DNA of 64,000 nucleotides, taken from assembly GCA_007988745.1 (NCBI GenBank), contig BJUT01000001.1, forward strand, positions 186,001 through 250,000. The letters run 5' to 3'. Positions 17,959-30,298 of the stretch are shown in pieces. A model generated the notes under the pieces. The model was not told where the DNA came from and did no database searches. It saw only the letters and a program-made list of their open reading frames with translations. A program made the translations under genes and the position numbers. Within the stretch, counting starts at the first letter, position 1; every line of letters starts with the position of its first letter. The stretch comes from Pseudoalteromonas atlantica (lineage in GTDB: Bacteria > Pseudomonadota > Gammaproteobacteria > Enterobacterales > Alteromonadaceae).

Positions 17959-18626
17959 AAAGCATCAATGGGGCTGTGCCAGTTAAAATCGGCTTCCCAG
18001 CCCTTGGCCTCATCAATACTTGGTATATAGCCCCAAAGCGCTGTTGCTGTGTGCATACCTGCGGCTTTACCTGCTTCTATATCACGTTGAGCATCACCTA
18101 TGTATAAGCAACGTTTAGGATCTACGTTCATCAGTTTTGTACAGTGTAGTAAGGGTAAAGGTGATGGTTTAGCCTCGGTGAGCGTATCGCCACTGATCAC
18201 AACGTGTGCATTTTTTAAAGCGGGTATAGCAGCCACTAATGGATCGGTTAAAAAACCGGGCTTATTAGTCATTATTCCCCATTTTATACCTTGGTTCTCA
18301 AGGGCTATGAGTAATGATTCTATGCCTTCAAAGCAGCGGGTGTGTGTCGCTAGGTTTTGGCTGTAGTGGCTGACTAACTGTTTTATACGTTCAGTTTGAG
18401 CTTGCGATGCCCATTGCGCTTTAAAGCCAAGTTCAAGCAATGCGCCGGTGCCATTAGACGCTACTTTTCTATACGCTTCAGGCGTAACTTGCGCAACACC
18501 TTCACTTTTAAGTACAGCATTTAAAGCAGCACCTAAATCGTCTGCCGTATCAAGCAAGGTGCCATCTAAATCAAATAAGAAAGCGTCGTACTCAAAAGGA
18601 GTTAAGGGGGTATGAGAGCTAGCCAT
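17946..18626 (-). CDS. gph: Phosphoglycolate phosphatase (HAD family)
   Basis: A 226-aa HAD hydrolase with motif I FLFDLDGTLLDT, a helical cap, motif II as IMTNKP, a Lys in SGDTLTEAKPSPLPL, and motif III YIGDAQRDIEAGKAAGM. This pattern fits Gph, which removes 2-phosphoglycolate formed in DNA repair. The start codon overlaps the ubiG stop by one base, so the two are coupled. Its 3' end contains the distal NrdR box. Another HAD specificity cannot be excluded. Confidence 0.88.
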   Translation of the reverse strand: MASSHTPLTPFEYDAFLFDLDGTLLDTADDLGAALNAVLKSEGVAQVTPEAYRKVASNGTGALLELGFKAQWASQAQTERIKQLVSHYSQNLATHTRCFEGIESLLIALENQGIKWGIMTNKPGFLTDPLVAAIPALKNAHVVISGDTLTEAKPSPLPLLHCTKLMNVDPKRCLYIGDAQRDIEAGKAAGMHTATALWGYIPSIDEAKGWEADFNWHSPIDAFNHI

Positions 18627-19336
18627 TACGCTAACTTCTCAAAATGAAGAATATAATTAACACTCACATCTGTATTTAGTGAATACTGCTTAGAAAGCGG
18701 GTTGTAGCCCAGGCCAGCACTGGCACGTACTTTTAAACCGGCTTGTTCAGCCCATGCAATAAGTTGTGCAGGTTTGATAAATTTGTTGTGATCGTGTGTG
18801 CCCTCAGGCACCATTTTTAACAGCTTTTCAGCACCTACAATAGCAAACAAGTAAGCTTTAGGCGTTTTATTTAGGGTTGAGAAAAAAACATCAGCCCCTG
18901 GCTTGGCAAGCTCTGCGACTGCATGAATAATAGAAGCAGGGTCAGGTACGTGCTCTAGCATTTCCATACAGGTTATTACATCAAAGCGAGCAGGGTGCTG
19001 GGTTGCAAATTCTTCTGCAGGTACTTTTATATAGTCAATATTTACACCGGTTTCTAGGCTATGAAGCTTTGCTACGGTGAGTGGCTCTTGGCCCATGTCT
19101 ATACCGGTTACGTGTGCGCCCATGCGTGCCATGCTTTCGCTAAGAATGCCGCCACCACAGCCTACATCGAGTGTTTCTTTATCAAATAAGCCTTGGGTTT
19201 TGTTAGCCACAAAGTCTAATCGTAATGGGTTAATTTCGTGAAGAGGTTTAAACTCTCCGTCTTGGTCCCACCATCGCTCTGCAATGGCTTCAAATTTTGC
19301 TATTTCTGCGTTATCTACATTTTGATGTTCGGTCAT
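18626..19336 (-). CDS. ubiG: Ubiquinone biosynthesis O-methyltransferase UbiG
   Basis: SAM-dependent enzyme performing both O-methylations in ubiquinone synthesis. The 236-aa product has [21 protein letters not shown] at the N-terminus, motif [13 protein letters not shown], and [13 protein letters not shown], all typical of UbiG. ATG at 19336 with a GAGGAAG ribosome site is preferred to an upstream in-frame start at 19393. It is divergent from gyrA, as in E. coli, and overlaps gph. Confidence 0.95.
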   Translation of the reverse strand: MTEHQNVDNAEIAKFEAIAERWWDQDGEFKPLHEINPLRLDFVANKTQGLFDKETLDVGCGGGILSESMARMGAHVTGIDMGQEPLTVAKLHSLETGVNIDYIKVPAEEFATQHPARFDVITCMEMLEHVPDPASIIHAVAELAKPGADVFFSTLNKTPKAYLFAIVGAEKLLKMVPEGTHDHNKFIKPAQLIAWAEQAGLKVRASAGLGYNPLSKQYSLNTDVSVNYILHFEKLA

Positions 19337-19514
19337 AAAATACTTCCTCGTCAATCTGAGGCCATTATATAGGGCTAAATTGATAAATCGCAAAGTTTTG
19401 CGCCTGTAAATTTAAATTAATTGTGATAGCATGGTCGCTTAGAAATAATAACAAATACTCTTGGCGCCTAATACTGGGTTGCTAAGAGCTGATACTGAAG
19501 GAATGTGATATCAA

Positions 19515-22214
19515 ATGACTGATCTCGCCAATGAAATTCTGCCAGTCAATATTGAAGACGAGTTAAAAAACTCCTACCTTGATTACGCAATGAGCGTAAT
19601 TGTAGGACGTGCATTACCAGACGTACGTGATGGTTTAAAACCTGTTCACCGCCGCGTTTTGTTTGCAATGAACGAGCTTAGTAATGACTGGAATAAGCCT
19701 TACAAAAAATCGGCCCGTGTGGTCGGTGACGTAATCGGTAAATACCACCCACACGGCGACAGTGCAGTTTATGACACCATCGTGCGTATGGCACAGCCAT
19801 TCTCACTACGTTATATGCTTGTAGATGGCCAAGGTAACTTCGGTTCGGTTGATGGTGATTCAGCAGCAGCAATGCGTTATACAGAAGTACGTATGGCAAA
19901 AATGTCGCATGAGTTATTAGCCGATCTTGAAAAAGAAACGGTTGATTTCGTTCCTAACTACGACGGTACCGAACAAATTCCTGACGTTTTACCAACCAAA
20001 GTGCCTAACTTGCTCGTTAACGGTTCATCGGGTATTGCGGTAGGTATGGCAACAAACATTCCACCTCATAACTTAACTGAAGTGGTTAATGGTTGTTTAG
20101 CGCTTATTCAAAACCCTGATTTAACGATTCATGAATTAATGGATTACATTCCGGGTCCTGATTTCCCAACGGCTGCCATTATCAATGGTAAAAAAGGCAT
20201 TGAAGATGCTTATTTAACCGGCCGTGGTAAAGTGTACATGCGTGCACGCGCCGACATCGAAACCGATGAAAAAACAGGCCGCGAAACCATTATCGTGCAC
20301 GAAATTCCTTATCAGGTTAACAAAGCACGCTTAATTGAAAAAATTGCTGAGCTTGTTAAAGATAAAAAAATTGAAGGCATTAGCGCACTACGTGATGAAT
20401 CAGATAAAGACGGTATGCGTATCGTTATTGAGATCAAACGTGGTGATGTAGGTGAAGTTATCCTCAACAACTTATATTCACAAACTCAGTTACAAACTGT
20501 GTTTGGTATGAATATGGTTGCATTAATTAACAACCAACCTAAGTGTTTCAACTTAAAAGAAATGCTTGAAGAGTTTGTTATTCACCGCCGTGAAGTGGTT
20601 ACACGCCGTACCGTATTTGATTTACGTAAAGCGCGCGACCGTGCTCATACCCTTGAAGGTTTAGCAATTGCGCTTGCCAACATTGACCCAATTATTGAGC
20701 TTATTCGTAAATCGCCAACCCCAGCTGAGGCTAAAGTAGCCTTAACAGCTCGCCCATGGGATTTAGGTAACGTACAAGCTATGCTTGAAAAAGCAGGCGA
20801 AGACAACGTAGCACGTCCAGATTGGCTGGCAAGTGAGCTGGGTATTCGCGATGGTCAGTACTATATTTCTGAGCAGCAAGCACAAGCAATTCTTGATTTA
20901 CGTTTACACAAACTAACCGGTCTTGAGCATGAAAAAATCTTAGCAGAGTACCAATCGCTGTTAGATTTAATTGCTGAGCTACTACACATTTTAGCTAGCC
21001 CTGAGCGTTTAATGGAAGTTATTCGTGATGAGTTAGTTGAAATTAAAGAGCAATATGGTGATGAGCGTCGTACAGAAATTAACGCGGCAGCGCACGATAT
21101 TAGCCTTGAAGATTTAATTAACGAAGAAGATGTTGTTGTGACCCTATCTCACGAAGGTTACGTTAAGTATCAGGCATTGTCTGATTACGAAGCACAGCGC
21201 CGTGGTGGTAAAGGTAAGTCAGCAACGAAGATGAAAGATGAAGATTTCATTGAGCGTCTTTTAGTGGCTAATACCCACGATACCATTTTATGTTTCTCTA
21301 CTGCGGGTCGTTTGTACTGGCTTAAAGTATACCAGTTACCACTGGCTAGTCGCGCCGCTCGCGGTAAGCCAATTGTTAACTTACTGCCACTTGAAGATGA
21401 TGAGCGCATTACTGCTATCTTACCTGTACGCGAGTACGAAGAAGATAAATACATTTTCATGGCAACTGCATTTGGTACTGTGAAGAAAACACCACTAACG
21501 GCATACAGTCGTCAACGTGCAAGCGGTATTATTGCGGTAAACCTTAACGAAGGCGATAGCCTAATTGGGGTTGATATTACCGACGGTAGCAACGAAATTA
21601 TGTTGTTTACTGATGCAGGTAAAGTGGTACGCTTTAAAGAAGCGGAAGAGTCTGCTGTTGTTGATGAAAACGGCAACCCGGTACTTGACGAAGAAGGCAA
21701 CCCTGAAATTCGTTTCAAAGGTGTTCGCCCTATGGGTCGTACTGCTACCGGTGTTCGTGGTATTAAAATGGCCGACGACCAACGCGTAGTGTCGTTAATT
21801 GTGCCTAAGTCTGATGGTGCTATTTTAACTGTGACTGAAAATGGTTACGGTAAACGTACTCAACTTGAAGATTACCCATCTAAGAGCCGTGCAACACAAG
21901 GTGTTGTATCTATTAAGGTGAGTGAGCGTAATGGCGCAGTAGTTGGCGCTGTACAAGTTGACGACAACGACGAAATAATGATTATTTCAAACCGTGGTAC
22001 GCTAGTACGTACCCGCGTTAATGAAGTATCGACGGTTGGACGTAACACCCAAGGTGTTATTTTGATCAGAACTATTGACGAAGAGCAAGTAGTTGGTTTA
22101 CAACGTATCGAAGAGATTGAAGTTACAGACAGTGACTTAGTTGATATTGAAGACGTTGAAACGGTTGATACAGTAAATGAAGAAGCAACGGATGATAATC
22201 CACCTTCTGAATAA
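19515..22214 (+). CDS. gyrA: DNA gyrase subunit A
   Basis: Breakage-reunion subunit of type II topoisomerase (899 aa). Catalytic Tyr122 is in AMRYTEVRM. The quinolone region [10 protein letters not shown] has Ser83 and Asp87, the quinolone-sensitive residues in E. coli. The C-terminal half holds beta-pinwheel blades with the GyrA box QRRGGKGKS. An acidic tail ends the protein. It is a single gene with a strong terminator. Confidence 0.98.
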   Translation: MTDLANEILPVNIEDELKNSYLDYAMSVIVGRALPDVRDGLKPVHRRVLFAMNELSNDWNKPYKKSARVVGDVIGKYHPHGDSAVYDTIVRMAQPFSLRYMLVDGQGNFGSVDGDSAAAMRYTEVRMAKMSHELLADLEKETVDFVPNYDGTEQIPDVLPTKVPNLLVNGSSGIAVGMATNIPPHNLTEVVNGCLALIQNPDLTIHELMDYIPGPDFPTAAIINGKKGIEDAYLTGRGKVYMRARADIETDEKTGRETIIVHEIPYQVNKARLIEKIAELVKDKKIEGISALRDESDKDGMRIVIEIKRGDVGEVILNNLYSQTQLQTVFGMNMVALINNQPKCFNLKEMLEEFVIHRREVVTRRTVFDLRKARDRAHTLEGLAIALANIDPIIELIRKSPTPAEAKVALTARPWDLGNVQAMLEKAGEDNVARPDWLASELGIRDGQYYISEQQAQAILDLRLHKLTGLEHEKILAEYQSLLDLIAELLHILASPERLMEVIRDELVEIKEQYGDERRTEINAAAHDISLEDLINEEDVVVTLSHEGYVKYQALSDYEAQRRGGKGKSATKMKDEDFIERLLVANTHDTILCFSTAGRLYWLKVYQLPLASRAARGKPIVNLLPLEDDERITAILPVREYEEDKYIFMATAFGTVKKTPLTAYSRQRASGIIAVNLNEGDSLIGVDITDGSNEIMLFTDAGKVVRFKEAEESAVVDENGNPVLDEEGNPEIRFKGVRPMGRTATGVRGIKMADDQRVVSLIVPKSDGAILTVTENGYGKRTQLEDYPSKSRATQGVVSIKVSERNGAVVGAVQVDDNDEIMIISNRGTLVRTRVNEVSTVGRNTQGVILIRTIDEEQVVGLQRIEEIEVTDSDLVDIEDVETVDTVNEEATDDNPPSE

Positions 22215-22223
22215 CTGAAATTG

Positions 22224-22249
22224 AAAAAGCGGCTAAGGCCGCTTTTTTT
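22224..22249 (+). terminator. Rho-independent terminator after gyrA
   Basis: AAAAAGCGGC, loop TAAG, GCCGCTTTTTTT, 9 bp after the stop codon. Confidence 0.9.
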
Positions 22250-22324
22250 AATCATGTTGAAAAAAATTAATAATCCTTTTTTGTTTATCAAAAGAGTTTA
22301 AATTACTGGAATGAGGCAAAGGTA

Positions 22325-23407
22325 ATGAGTAAATATAATTTTTGTGCGGGGCCAGCTATGCTTCCACAAGCTGTTATGCAAAAAGCACAAAAAGAATTTT
22401 TAGACTGGCAAGACTTAGGCGTATCTGTGATGGAAATAAGCCATCGTAGTAAAGATTTTTTAGCGCTTACTGCAAAATGCGAAGCCAGTCTTCGTCGTTT
22501 AATGAACATTAGCGATGAATTTGAAGTGTTATTTATGCACGGTGGTGGTCGCGGTCAATTTAGCGCTGTGCCATTAAATTTACATCAAAATGGTAAAACG
22601 GCGGTTTACTGCGAGAACGGCGTTTGGTCTAAAAGTGCCACTGACGAAGCTAATAAATTTACTCAAACCCACTCAATTAACGTTAGAAATGACGCAAACG
22701 GGCTGTTTTCTATAAAAGAAGTTGCGCAGTGGGACTTACCTGCAGATGCATCTTACATTCACTACTGCCCAAATGAAACGGTAGACGGATTAGAGATTTT
22801 TGATGTGCCGAGTCACCCAACGGCACCTATTATTGCTGATATGTCATCGACTATTTTGTCGCGCGAAATTGACGTAAATAAATTTGATTTAATTTATGCC
22901 GGTGCACAAAAAAATATAGGTCCTTCAGGTATAGCTATTGTTATTGTTCGCAAAACATTACTTGAGCGTGAAGGTTTAGCTAAACCAGGTATTTTAGATT
23001 ATGCACTTGAAGCAAAACAAGGCAGCATGTTTAATACACCGCCTACTTTTGCATGGTATTTAGCAGCTGAAGTATTTGAATGGCTAGAGCAAAACGGTGG
23101 CGTTAAGGCAATGGAAGCACAAAATATTGCTAAAGCTAAGCTGCTTTATGACTTTATTGATGAATCGCCTTTTTATACTAATAAAGTAGCGACGCATTGT
23201 CGTTCGCGTATGAATGTACCGTTTTGGCTAAACGATGAAAGCTTAAACGAAAAGTTTGTAACGCAATCTAAAGAAGCCAGCTTACTTGCCCTAGAAGGGC
23301 ACCGAATTGTAGGCGGTATGCGCGCAAGTATTTATAACGCAATGCCACTTGCAGGTGTTCAAGCCTTGGTTGACTTTATGGCGGCATTTGCAAAGGAGCA
23401 CAGCTAA
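22325..23407 (+). CDS. serC: Phosphoserine aminotransferase
   Basis: PLP enzyme of serine and pyridoxine synthesis (360 aa). Conserved features are [41 protein letters not shown] and the PLP lysine in [12 protein letters not shown]. Its TAA overlaps the aroA ATG by one base, the usual serC-aroA coupling linking serine and shikimate pathways. Confidence 0.97.
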   Translation: MSKYNFCAGPAMLPQAVMQKAQKEFLDWQDLGVSVMEISHRSKDFLALTAKCEASLRRLMNISDEFEVLFMHGGGRGQFSAVPLNLHQNGKTAVYCENGVWSKSATDEANKFTQTHSINVRNDANGLFSIKEVAQWDLPADASYIHYCPNETVDGLEIFDVPSHPTAPIIADMSSTILSREIDVNKFDLIYAGAQKNIGPSGIAIVIVRKTLLEREGLAKPGILDYALEAKQGSMFNTPPTFAWYLAAEVFEWLEQNGGVKAMEAQNIAKAKLLYDFIDESPFYTNKVATHCRSRMNVPFWLNDESLNEKFVTQSKEASLLALEGHRIVGGMRASIYNAMPLAGVQALVDFMAAFAKEHS

Positions 23408-24684
23408 TGGAACAACTTCGTTTAGAGCCTATTTCTCGTGTAAATGGCAGTGTTACCTTACCAGGGTCTAAAAGCCTATCAAACCGTATTTTATTATTAG
23501 CAGCGCTGGCTCAAGGGACTACCGTTGTTGAAAACCTGCTAGATAGCGATGATATTCGCCATATGTTGGGTGCATTAAAACTACTAGGTGTTAACGTAAC
23601 GCTTAATGATGATCGCACTGTGGCAACCGTAGAAGGGGTTGGCGGTGTATTTAAAACCCCAAGTGAACCTTTATTTTTAGGCAATGCAGGTACAGCGTAT
23701 CGTCCTTTAACCGCGGTACTCGCTGCTGTAGCTGGGGAGTATGAGCTTATAGGTGAGCCGCGCATGGAAGAGCGCCCAATAGGGCACTTGGTCGATGCGC
23801 TACAAGCACTTGGCGGCGATATTACCTACACAAAACATAAAGACTACCCACCACTAAAAATAATTGGTGGGCAAATTAAAGGCGGTACTGTTGAAATTGA
23901 TGGCAGTATTTCTAGCCAATTTTTAACAGCATTGCTAATGGCTGCTCCTTTATTTAGTGGTGATACGCAAATTACCATTAAGGGTACTTTGGTATCTAAG
24001 CCTTACATTGATATTACGTTAGATGTAATGGCGCGTTTTGGGGTGACAGTTGAGCACAGCGACTATACAACATTTAAAGTTAAAGGCGGCCAACAATACC
24101 AATCACTAGAGCGTATTATGGTGGAGGGTGATGCATCATCAGCGTCTTACTTTGTTGCGGCAGCGGCCATTGCCGGTGGCGAAATTGAAATTAAAGGCGT
24201 GGGCGCTAAATCAGTTCAAGGTGATATTGGTTTTGCTAAAGTGATGGAACAAGTTGGCGCTGAAATAAAATGGTATGACGAGCGTTTAGTTGTTCGTAAA
24301 GGTGAATTAAAAGGTGTAGATATTGACGCTAACGCTATCCCTGATGCGGCAATGACACTTGCTACGGTTGCTTTATTTGCTAAAGGGCCTACGGCTATTC
24401 GCAATATTTATAACTGGCGTGTAAAAGAAACCGACCGTTTATATGCTATGGCAACTGAACTTCGTAAAGTGGGTGCCGAGGTTGTAGAGGGTGAAGATTT
24501 TATCGAAATTACACCACCGAGTGCATTCAATGATGTGGCTATAGATACGTATGACGATCACCGTATAGCGATGTGTTTTGCAATGGTTGCCGTAGGCGGA
24601 AAGCCTATTACAATCAACGATCCTAAGTGTACATATAAAACTTTTCCAACCTTTTTCAAGGTTTTAGCATCAGTGAGTGAGTAG
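23407..24684 (+). CDS. aroA: 3-phosphoshikimate 1-carboxyvinyltransferase (EPSP synthase)
   Basis: Shikimate pathway enzyme joining PEP to shikimate-3-phosphate (425 aa). It has [55 protein letters not shown] and [10 protein letters not shown], the class I (glyphosate-sensitive type) signatures. The Tyr after GTA takes the place of Met in E. coli. Translation is coupled to serC. Confidence 0.97.
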   Translation: MEQLRLEPISRVNGSVTLPGSKSLSNRILLLAALAQGTTVVENLLDSDDIRHMLGALKLLGVNVTLNDDRTVATVEGVGGVFKTPSEPLFLGNAGTAYRPLTAVLAAVAGEYELIGEPRMEERPIGHLVDALQALGGDITYTKHKDYPPLKIIGGQIKGGTVEIDGSISSQFLTALLMAAPLFSGDTQITIKGTLVSKPYIDITLDVMARFGVTVEHSDYTTFKVKGGQQYQSLERIMVEGDASSASYFVAAAAIAGGEIEIKGVGAKSVQGDIGFAKVMEQVGAEIKWYDERLVVRKGELKGVDIDANAIPDAAMTLATVALFAKGPTAIRNIYNWRVKETDRLYAMATELRKVGAEVVEGEDFIEITPPSAFNDVAIDTYDDHRIAMCFAMVAVGGKPITINDPKCTYKTFPTFFKVLASVSE

Positions 24685-24791
24685 GCTTTTTATAAATAAT
24701 TATAAAAAGTTACACACTAAAGCGGATCTATTTGCAGAAGTGACGTATAATATCGCGGTTTTATTTAGGTGTGCATTGCAGGAGGTTTTAA

Positions 24792-25502
24792 ATGCAGGCG
24801 TTATTAATGCCCGTAATCACCGTTGATGGCCCAAGTGGTTCAGGTAAAGGAACTGTTTGTCGCTTGTTAGCCGACAAATTGGGGTGGGATGTATTGGATA
24901 GCGGCGCAATTTACCGTGTATTATCCCTTGCCGCACTTCATCACCAAATAGCATTAGACAACGAAGAAGCGCTTGTCCCGCTTGCTGCAAACTTAGATGT
25001 GCAGTTTTTGGTTGATAGTCAAACTAATGCTGGAAAAGTTATTTTAGAAGGCGAAGATGTAACCTCGACAATTCGTAATGAAGAGGTTGGGGCAGCTGCT
25101 TCAAAAGTGGCTGCATTACCGCGTGTACGTGAAGCGTTACTTCGACGCCAGCGTGCGTTTAAAACCGAACGGGGCTTAATTGCTGATGGCCGAGATATGG
25201 GCACCGTGGTTTTTCAAGACGCACCATTAAAAATATATTTAACCGCTAGTGCACAAGAACGCGCGCGCAGACGTTATGTTGAGTTGAATGAGCGCGGCCT
25301 TGATGTTACACTAAGTGGTCTATTACAGGACATTCAAGCTCGTGATGAGCGCGATATGAATCGCACCGTTGCACCGCTTGTTCCTGCTGATGATGCAATT
25401 GAAATAGACACAAGCGAGCTTAATGCTCAGCAAGTGTTTGATAAAGTTATAACTTTAGTAGATATTGCTATCTCACAAGGCAAGCTTCCTAAACGAAGCT
25501 AA
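24792..25502 (+). CDS. cmk: Cytidylate kinase
   Basis: Phosphorylates CMP and dCMP (236 aa). The P-loop is [18 protein letters not shown], followed by [27 protein letters not shown] and the lid region [15 protein letters not shown]. It has a near-perfect AGGAGG ribosome site before ATG 24792. It lies upstream of rpsA, as in E. coli. Confidence 0.96.
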   Translation: MQALLMPVITVDGPSGSGKGTVCRLLADKLGWDVLDSGAIYRVLSLAALHHQIALDNEEALVPLAANLDVQFLVDSQTNAGKVILEGEDVTSTIRNEEVGAAASKVAALPRVREALLRRQRAFKTERGLIADGRDMGTVVFQDAPLKIYLTASAQERARRRYVELNERGLDVTLSGLLQDIQARDERDMNRTVAPLVPADDAIEIDTSELNAQQVFDKVITLVDIAISQGKLPKRS

Positions 25503-25597
25503 ACACATTTTATGCACCAGCAGGACGCCAGTGCTATTTTAACAACCCCATGCAGCATGGTTGCTTATTGGTATTAATATATGAGACGTATATTCGT

Positions 25598-27265
25598 ATG
25601 TCAGAAAATTTTGCGCAGTTATTTGAAGAAAGCTTAAAGGGTTTTGAAGCAGAGCAAGGCTCTATAGTTAAAGGTACAGTAATCTCAATCGAGAATAACA
25701 TTGTACTTGTAGATGCTGGTCTTAAATCAGAAAGTGCTATCCCTGCAGAGCAGTTCAAAAATGCTGCTGGTGAACTAGAAGTTGCTGTAGGCGACGAAGT
25801 AGATGTTGCACTAGATGCAATCGAAGACGGTTTCGGTGAAACTATCCTTTCTCGTGAGAAAGCGAAGCGTCACGAAGCGTGGATCCGTCTTGAGAAAGCA
25901 TGTGAAGAGCAAGAGACTGTTACTGGTGTTATCAACGGTAAAGTTAAAGGCGGTTTCACAGTTGAAGTTGATTCAATCCGTGCTTTCCTACCTGGTTCAC
26001 TTGTTGATGTTCGTCCAGTACGTGACACAACTCACCTTGAAGGTAAAGAGCTTGAATTTAAAGTAATCAAGCTTGACCAAAAACGTAACAACGTTGTTGT
26101 TTCACGTCGTGCAGTTATCGAATCTGAAAACTCACAAGAACGTGAAGAGCTTCTTGCTAACCTTGTTGAAGGTCAAGAAGTTAAAGGTATCGTTAAGAAC
26201 CTTACTGACTACGGTGCATTCGTTGACCTTGGTGGTGTTGATGGTCTACTACACATCACTGATATGGCGTGGAAGCGTGTTAAGCACCCTTCAGAAATCG
26301 TTAATGTTGGCGACGAAATCGCAGTTAAAGTTCTTAAATTCGACAAAGATAAAACTCGTGTATCTCTAGGCCTTAAACAGCTTGGCGAAGATCCATGGGC
26401 AGCTATCGCTGGTCGTTACCCAGAAGGTTCTAAGCTTTCTGGTCGTGTAACTAACCTTACTGATTACGGTTGCTTCGTAGAAATCGAAGAAGGCGTTGAA
26501 GGTCTAGTTCACGTTTCTGAAATGGATTGGACTAACAAGAACATCCACCCTTCAAAAGTTGTTTCACTAGGTGACACTGTTGAAGTTATGGTTCTTGAAA
26601 TAGACGAAGAACGTCGTCGTATTTCTCTTGGTCTTAAGCAATGTATTGCTAATCCTTGGCAGGAATTTGCTCGTCTACAAAACAAAGGCGACCAAGTTAC
26701 TGGTAAGATCAAATCAATCACTGACTTCGGTATCTTTATCGGTCTTGACGGTGGTATTGATGGTCTTGTACACCTTTCAGACATTTCTTGGAACACGCCT
26801 GGCGAAGAAGCTGTACGTGAATTCAAGAAAGGCGACGAAATCACTGCTATCGTATTGCAAGTTGACCCAGAGCGTGAACGTATCTCTCTAGGTGTTAAGC
26901 AAATCGAAGCTGACCCGTTCAATAACTACCTTGATGCAAACAAAAAAGGTGCTATTGTTAAAGGTAAAGTGACTGAAGTTGATGCGAAAGGCGCAACTGT
27001 AGAGCTTATCGAAGGCGTTGAAGGTTACATCCGTGTAGCTGATATCGCTCAAGAGCGCGTTGAAGATGCAACAACTGTTGCTTCTGTAGGCGACGAAATC
27101 GAAGCTAAATACGTTGGCGTTGATCGTAAGAACCGCACTTTAAGCTTATCTGTTAAAGCTCTTTTCGAAGCAGAAGAGAAAGAAGTACTAGAGAAGCTTA
27201 AGAAAGAAGAGCCAGTGTTTGAAAACGCAATGGCAGCTGCTTTCGCAAATGCACAAAAAGACTAA
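25598..27265 (+). CDS. rpsA: 30S ribosomal protein S1
   Basis: mRNA-binding ribosomal protein of 555 aa (E. coli 557) with six S1 domains. The last four show repeated DYGAF, DYGCF, DFGIF-type motifs. ATG at 25598 ([13 protein letters not shown]) fits the family; an upstream in-frame start at 25550 would add an unrelated leader. Codon use is strongly biased toward highly expressed codons compared with neighbours, which explains several long antisense shadow frames. Confidence 0.97.
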   Translation: MSENFAQLFEESLKGFEAEQGSIVKGTVISIENNIVLVDAGLKSESAIPAEQFKNAAGELEVAVGDEVDVALDAIEDGFGETILSREKAKRHEAWIRLEKACEEQETVTGVINGKVKGGFTVEVDSIRAFLPGSLVDVRPVRDTTHLEGKELEFKVIKLDQKRNNVVVSRRAVIESENSQEREELLANLVEGQEVKGIVKNLTDYGAFVDLGGVDGLLHITDMAWKRVKHPSEIVNVGDEIAVKVLKFDKDKTRVSLGLKQLGEDPWAAIAGRYPEGSKLSGRVTNLTDYGCFVEIEEGVEGLVHVSEMDWTNKNIHPSKVVSLGDTVEVMVLEIDEERRRISLGLKQCIANPWQEFARLQNKGDQVTGKIKSITDFGIFIGLDGGIDGLVHLSDISWNTPGEEAVREFKKGDEITAIVLQVDPERERISLGVKQIEADPFNNYLDANKKGAIVKGKVTEVDAKGATVELIEGVEGYIRVADIAQERVEDATTVASVGDEIEAKYVGVDRKNRTLSLSVKALFEAEEKEVLEKLKKEEPVFENAMAAAFANAQKD

Positions 27266-27284
27266 TTACTAATTAGTTTTTAAT

Positions 27285-27308
27285 TGGAAGGGCAGTTTTG
27301 CCCTTCCA
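27285..27308 (+). terminator. Hairpin between rpsA and ihfB
   Basis: TGGAAGGGC pairs with GCCCTTCCA around a six-base loop, 19 bp after the rpsA stop. No clear T run follows, so it may be a leaky terminator or an mRNA 3'-end stabiliser. Confidence 0.55.
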
Positions 27309-27330
27309 CTATTCTCTTTAAGGAAACGCT

Positions 27331-27618
27331 ATGACTAAGTCAGAACTGATAGAAACACTTGCCGAACAGCACGCACACGTTCCAGTGAAAGATGTTGAAA
27401 ATGCAGTAAAAGAAATTCTTGAACAAATGGCCGGCTCATTATCTACTTCAGATCGTATTGAGATCAGAGGTTTTGGTAGTTTCTCTTTGCATTACCGCGC
27501 TCCTCGCACAGGTCGTAATCCTAAGACTGGCGATACAGTAGAGCTTGATGGTAAGCATGTACCTCATTTTAAACCAGGCAAAGAATTACGCGACCGCGTA
27601 AACGAGAGTATTGCCTAG
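27331..27618 (+). CDS. ihfB: Integration host factor subunit beta
   Basis: DNA-bending nucleoid protein (95 aa). It has [13 protein letters not shown], the dimer region, [14 protein letters not shown] and the DNA-intercalating arm [13 protein letters not shown]. It follows rpsA as in E. coli. ATG at 27331 has an AAGGAAA ribosome site. Confidence 0.97.
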   Translation: MTKSELIETLAEQHAHVPVKDVENAVKEILEQMAGSLSTSDRIEIRGFGSFSLHYRAPRTGRNPKTGDTVELDGKHVPHFKPGKELRDRVNESIA

Positions 27619-27639
27619 TTAACCAGTTGGAGTAGTTAC

Positions 27640-27921
27640 TTGTTTAAGGTATTAAAAATTATTCTGGTTGTACTATGCCTATTTTGCGCATTTTTATTGG
27701 GTTCTCAAAATCCACAATTAGTACAAATCAATTATATTATTGCCAGTAATACCTTGCCACTCGCTGTAATAATAAGTATCTGCTTTATACTGGGTGTAAT
27801 AATAGGGTGTTTTATTAGCTTTAAATTGTTTTCTAAATTAAAGTGGCAAAATTACCGCTTAAAAAAACAATTAGGGCCAGAAAAAAATAATAGTAAGCTT
27901 ATTGCTGATAAAGACACCTAA
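27640..27921 (+). CDS. lapA: LapA (DUF1049) membrane protein
   Basis: The 93-aa protein has two membrane helices (about 4-22 and 40-65) and the DUF1049 pattern FLLGSQNPQLVQINYIIA. It is co-encoded with lapB, whose product controls LPS amounts through LpxC degradation. It starts at TTG with GGAG 7 bases upstream; no ATG fits the N-terminus. Confidence 0.88.
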   Translation: MFKVLKIILVVLCLFCAFLLGSQNPQLVQINYIIASNTLPLAVIISICFILGVIIGCFISFKLFSKLKWQNYRLKKQLGPEKNNSKLIADKDT

Positions 27922-27923
27922 TC

Positions 27924-29060
27924 ATGATTGAGCTTTTGTTTTTACTACTGCCTGTTGCTGCCGGTTATGGCTGGATTATGGGCAAAAATAGTGCAAAAAA
28001 CCAAGCTCATCAACTCAATCGCCAAATCACTTCTGAATACAGTAAAGGCTTAAAATTTTTACTAGACAGAGAAGAAGATCAGGGCTTAGAGTATCTAATA
28101 AACCTATTAGAAGTGGCTGCTGACTCTGTTGACCACTATTCAACCCTTGCTACTATGTTTCGCCGAAGAGGTGAGCTTGACCGCGCAATAAAAATCCATG
28201 AACTCCTTTTAAAACACCCAAGCTTAAATGAACAACAAGCTGCCGCTAGCCGTTTAGAATTAGCTGAAGATTATATTATGGCCGGCTTATTAGACGGTGC
28301 AGAAGAGCATTTAGTGTGGCTTGTTAAAGCTGGGTATGAACAAGCACTTGACCCAATTATTACTTTATACTCGCAAACCCGAGAGTGGGAAAAGGGCATT
28401 AATATGTTCGAAGCCCATAGTGAGTTATTCGTTAAAGAGCAGCATTTTAAAGCAATTGCTAATTTTTACAGCGAAGCTGCCTTAAGCGAAAATAAACCAC
28501 AATTAATGAACAAAGCCATTAGCTTAAATTACAAAGCGGTTCGCCCTTTATACGAATTAGGGTTATCGGCTTACACAAGTGAAGACTACGTAAAAGCAAT
28601 TTACTATTGGCGTGAACTCGTTTGCCAATTTACGTTATTTGCGCCTTTGTTTATTGACCAGCTTGCACATAGTTATAAGCAGTTAAATTTAACACATCAG
28701 TTTCATGATTTATTATGTGACTTGCTCGATAAAGGCGGGGTGCTAATAAAAATAAAACATTGCCAAGCACTGTTAGAGCAGGGAAATACTAAACAGGCAT
28801 TTGATTTTTTAACCGACAGCTTAAAACGTCAGCCTACGATTCGAGGTTTTAGCTTTTTACTACAGCTAATGGGTGATAAAAATCCAAATACCAAAGAAGT
28901 ACTTGATGAAATTGATAAGCTAGTTACGTCTTATATAGCTACAAAACCAGACTTTCAATGCCAACATTGTGGTTTTACAAGCCACACTATTTATTGGAAC
29001 TGCCCATCTTGTAAACATTGGGAAACCATTGTGCCAAGTAGAGGCCTAGACGGATTTTAA
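27924..29060 (+). CDS. lapB: LPS assembly protein LapB (YciM)
   Basis: Inner-membrane-anchored TPR protein of 378 aa that works with FtsH to adjust LpxC levels. It has an N-terminal membrane helix ([19 protein letters not shown]), a chain of TPR repeats (about 35-330) and a C-terminal rubredoxin-like zinc module (CQHCGF...CPSCKHW). It starts 3 bp after the lapA stop codon, so the two are one transcript. Confidence 0.94.
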   Translation: MIELLFLLLPVAAGYGWIMGKNSAKNQAHQLNRQITSEYSKGLKFLLDREEDQGLEYLINLLEVAADSVDHYSTLATMFRRRGELDRAIKIHELLLKHPSLNEQQAAASRLELAEDYIMAGLLDGAEEHLVWLVKAGYEQALDPIITLYSQTREWEKGINMFEAHSELFVKEQHFKAIANFYSEAALSENKPQLMNKAISLNYKAVRPLYELGLSAYTSEDYVKAIYYWRELVCQFTLFAPLFIDQLAHSYKQLNLTHQFHDLLCDLLDKGGVLIKIKHCQALLEQGNTKQAFDFLTDSLKRQPTIRGFSFLLQLMGDKNPNTKEVLDEIDKLVTSYIATKPDFQCQHCGFTSHTIYWNCPSCKHWETIVPSRGLDGF

Positions 29061-29106
29061 TAACCCCCAACTATTTATAACTTTACTGCCATTCATTAGG
29101 ATAGTT

Positions 29107-29811
29107 ATGTCTTTAGAAGATACAAAAAAAGTTCTTATTGCCTTAGATTACGATTCACAAGACGCGGCTCTTAATTTTGTAAAAAAACTCTCACCAGATA
29201 CGTGTCGCTTAAAAGTAGGCAAAGAAATGTTTACTTATTTTGGCCCTGCATTCGTTAAACAGTTAATCGATTTAGGTTTTGATGTATTTTTAGATTTAAA
29301 ATTCCATGATATCCCTAATACAGTGGCAAAAGCGGTCACCGCAGCGGCTAATATGGGCGTTTGGATGGTAAACGTTCATGCATCAGGTGGTTTTGAAATG
29401 ATGAATAAGGCAAAGCTTGCACTTGAAAAGTTTGGTAATAAAGCACCTTTATTAATTGCAGTGACAGTGCTAACCAGCATGGACGAAGCTGAACTAAAGC
29501 GTTTGGGTGTTGAAAAATCAGCGCAAGAACAAGTTATTCATTTAGCTAAATTAACAAAAGATGCAGGGCTTGATGGCGTAGTATGTTCTGCCCAAGAAGC
29601 GAAAGCGCTAAAAGCACAATTAGGTAGCGAGTTTAAGCTAGTTACTCCTGGCATTCGTCCGGCTGGTAGTGATGTGGGCGACCAAAAACGCATTATGACA
29701 CCTAAGCAAGCTATTGAAGCGGGTAGCGATTACTTAGTGATTGGTAGACCGATCACACAATCGTCAGATCCGGTACAAACTTTATCCGATGTTAATAAAT
29801 CACTAGTTTAA
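29107..29811 (+). CDS. pyrF: Orotidine 5'-phosphate decarboxylase
   Basis: Last step of UMP synthesis (234 aa). It has the catalytic [10 protein letters not shown] motif with the Asp-Lys-Asp charge network, [18 protein letters not shown] and [10 protein letters not shown]. It sits 46 bp after lapB with an AGGA ribosome site, as in the enterobacterial lapAB-pyrF order. Confidence 0.96.
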   Translation: MSLEDTKKVLIALDYDSQDAALNFVKKLSPDTCRLKVGKEMFTYFGPAFVKQLIDLGFDVFLDLKFHDIPNTVAKAVTAAANMGVWMVNVHASGGFEMMNKAKLALEKFGNKAPLLIAVTVLTSMDEAELKRLGVEKSAQEQVIHLAKLTKDAGLDGVVCSAQEAKALKAQLGSEFKLVTPGIRPAGSDVGDQKRIMTPKQAIEAGSDYLVIGRPITQSSDPVQTLSDVNKSLV

Positions 29812-29902
29812 GTTAACAAAAAGCAATTATTTAGTGCTAAACCCCTTTTATGAATACATTTTTATGCTACATTAGTACTAAGAATGCAGTAAGGGGTTTA
29901 TT

Positions 29903-30277
29903 TTGAAGTTAATTTTTGGATCTATTTTAATTGTTGTTGCAGGTTTTTCAGTAAATAAATATGTTTTTTCTAGTAAAGCTTATGATGGAGTAGCGACGAT
30001 TACTGACTTAGTCGCAAATTACCCTGTCGATTTATTTGAATTTAAGCAAACCATGCATGGCTACGCACACCACTTATGCTATAAAAATGAAGAGCGCTTA
30101 ACGCGCCAAAACGTAACTACGTCAGATTGCATTTCAAATCACGACGACAAACAAAGTGAATGTGAAAATAAAGTATTTAGGTTGGCGCCACTAAGTTTAG
30201 AAACCAAAGCTGAGATACTTGATTATTCAAAGCAATATACAGAATGTACGTTGCCGTATAAGCGTATTATGGGCTAA
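29903..30277 (+). CDS. Small exported or membrane-anchored protein, function unknown
   Basis: The 124-aa product has an N-terminal hydrophobic segment (residues 2-17) and a soluble domain with four Cys residues (HHLCYK, SDCIS, SECEN, TECTL) that could form disulfides in the periplasm. It starts at TTG, supported by AAGGGG upstream. No family is recognised. Confidence 0.6.
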   Translation: MKLIFGSILIVVAGFSVNKYVFSSKAYDGVATITDLVANYPVDLFEFKQTMHGYAHHLCYKNEERLTRQNVTTSDCISNHDDKQSECENKVFRLAPLSLETKAEILDYSKQYTECTLPYKRIMG

Positions 30278-30298
30278 TGCCTATTAGCAATTCCCTAA

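Noticed and set aside
19761..19775. Quinolone-resistance change in gyrA
   Set aside because: Ser83 (AGT) and Asp87 (GAC) are both the wild-type residues.
25815..26922. Overlapping or antisense genes inside rpsA
   Set aside because: They are Lys/Leu/Val- or Ser/Thr-rich translations of strongly codon-biased rpsA in other frames and resemble no protein.
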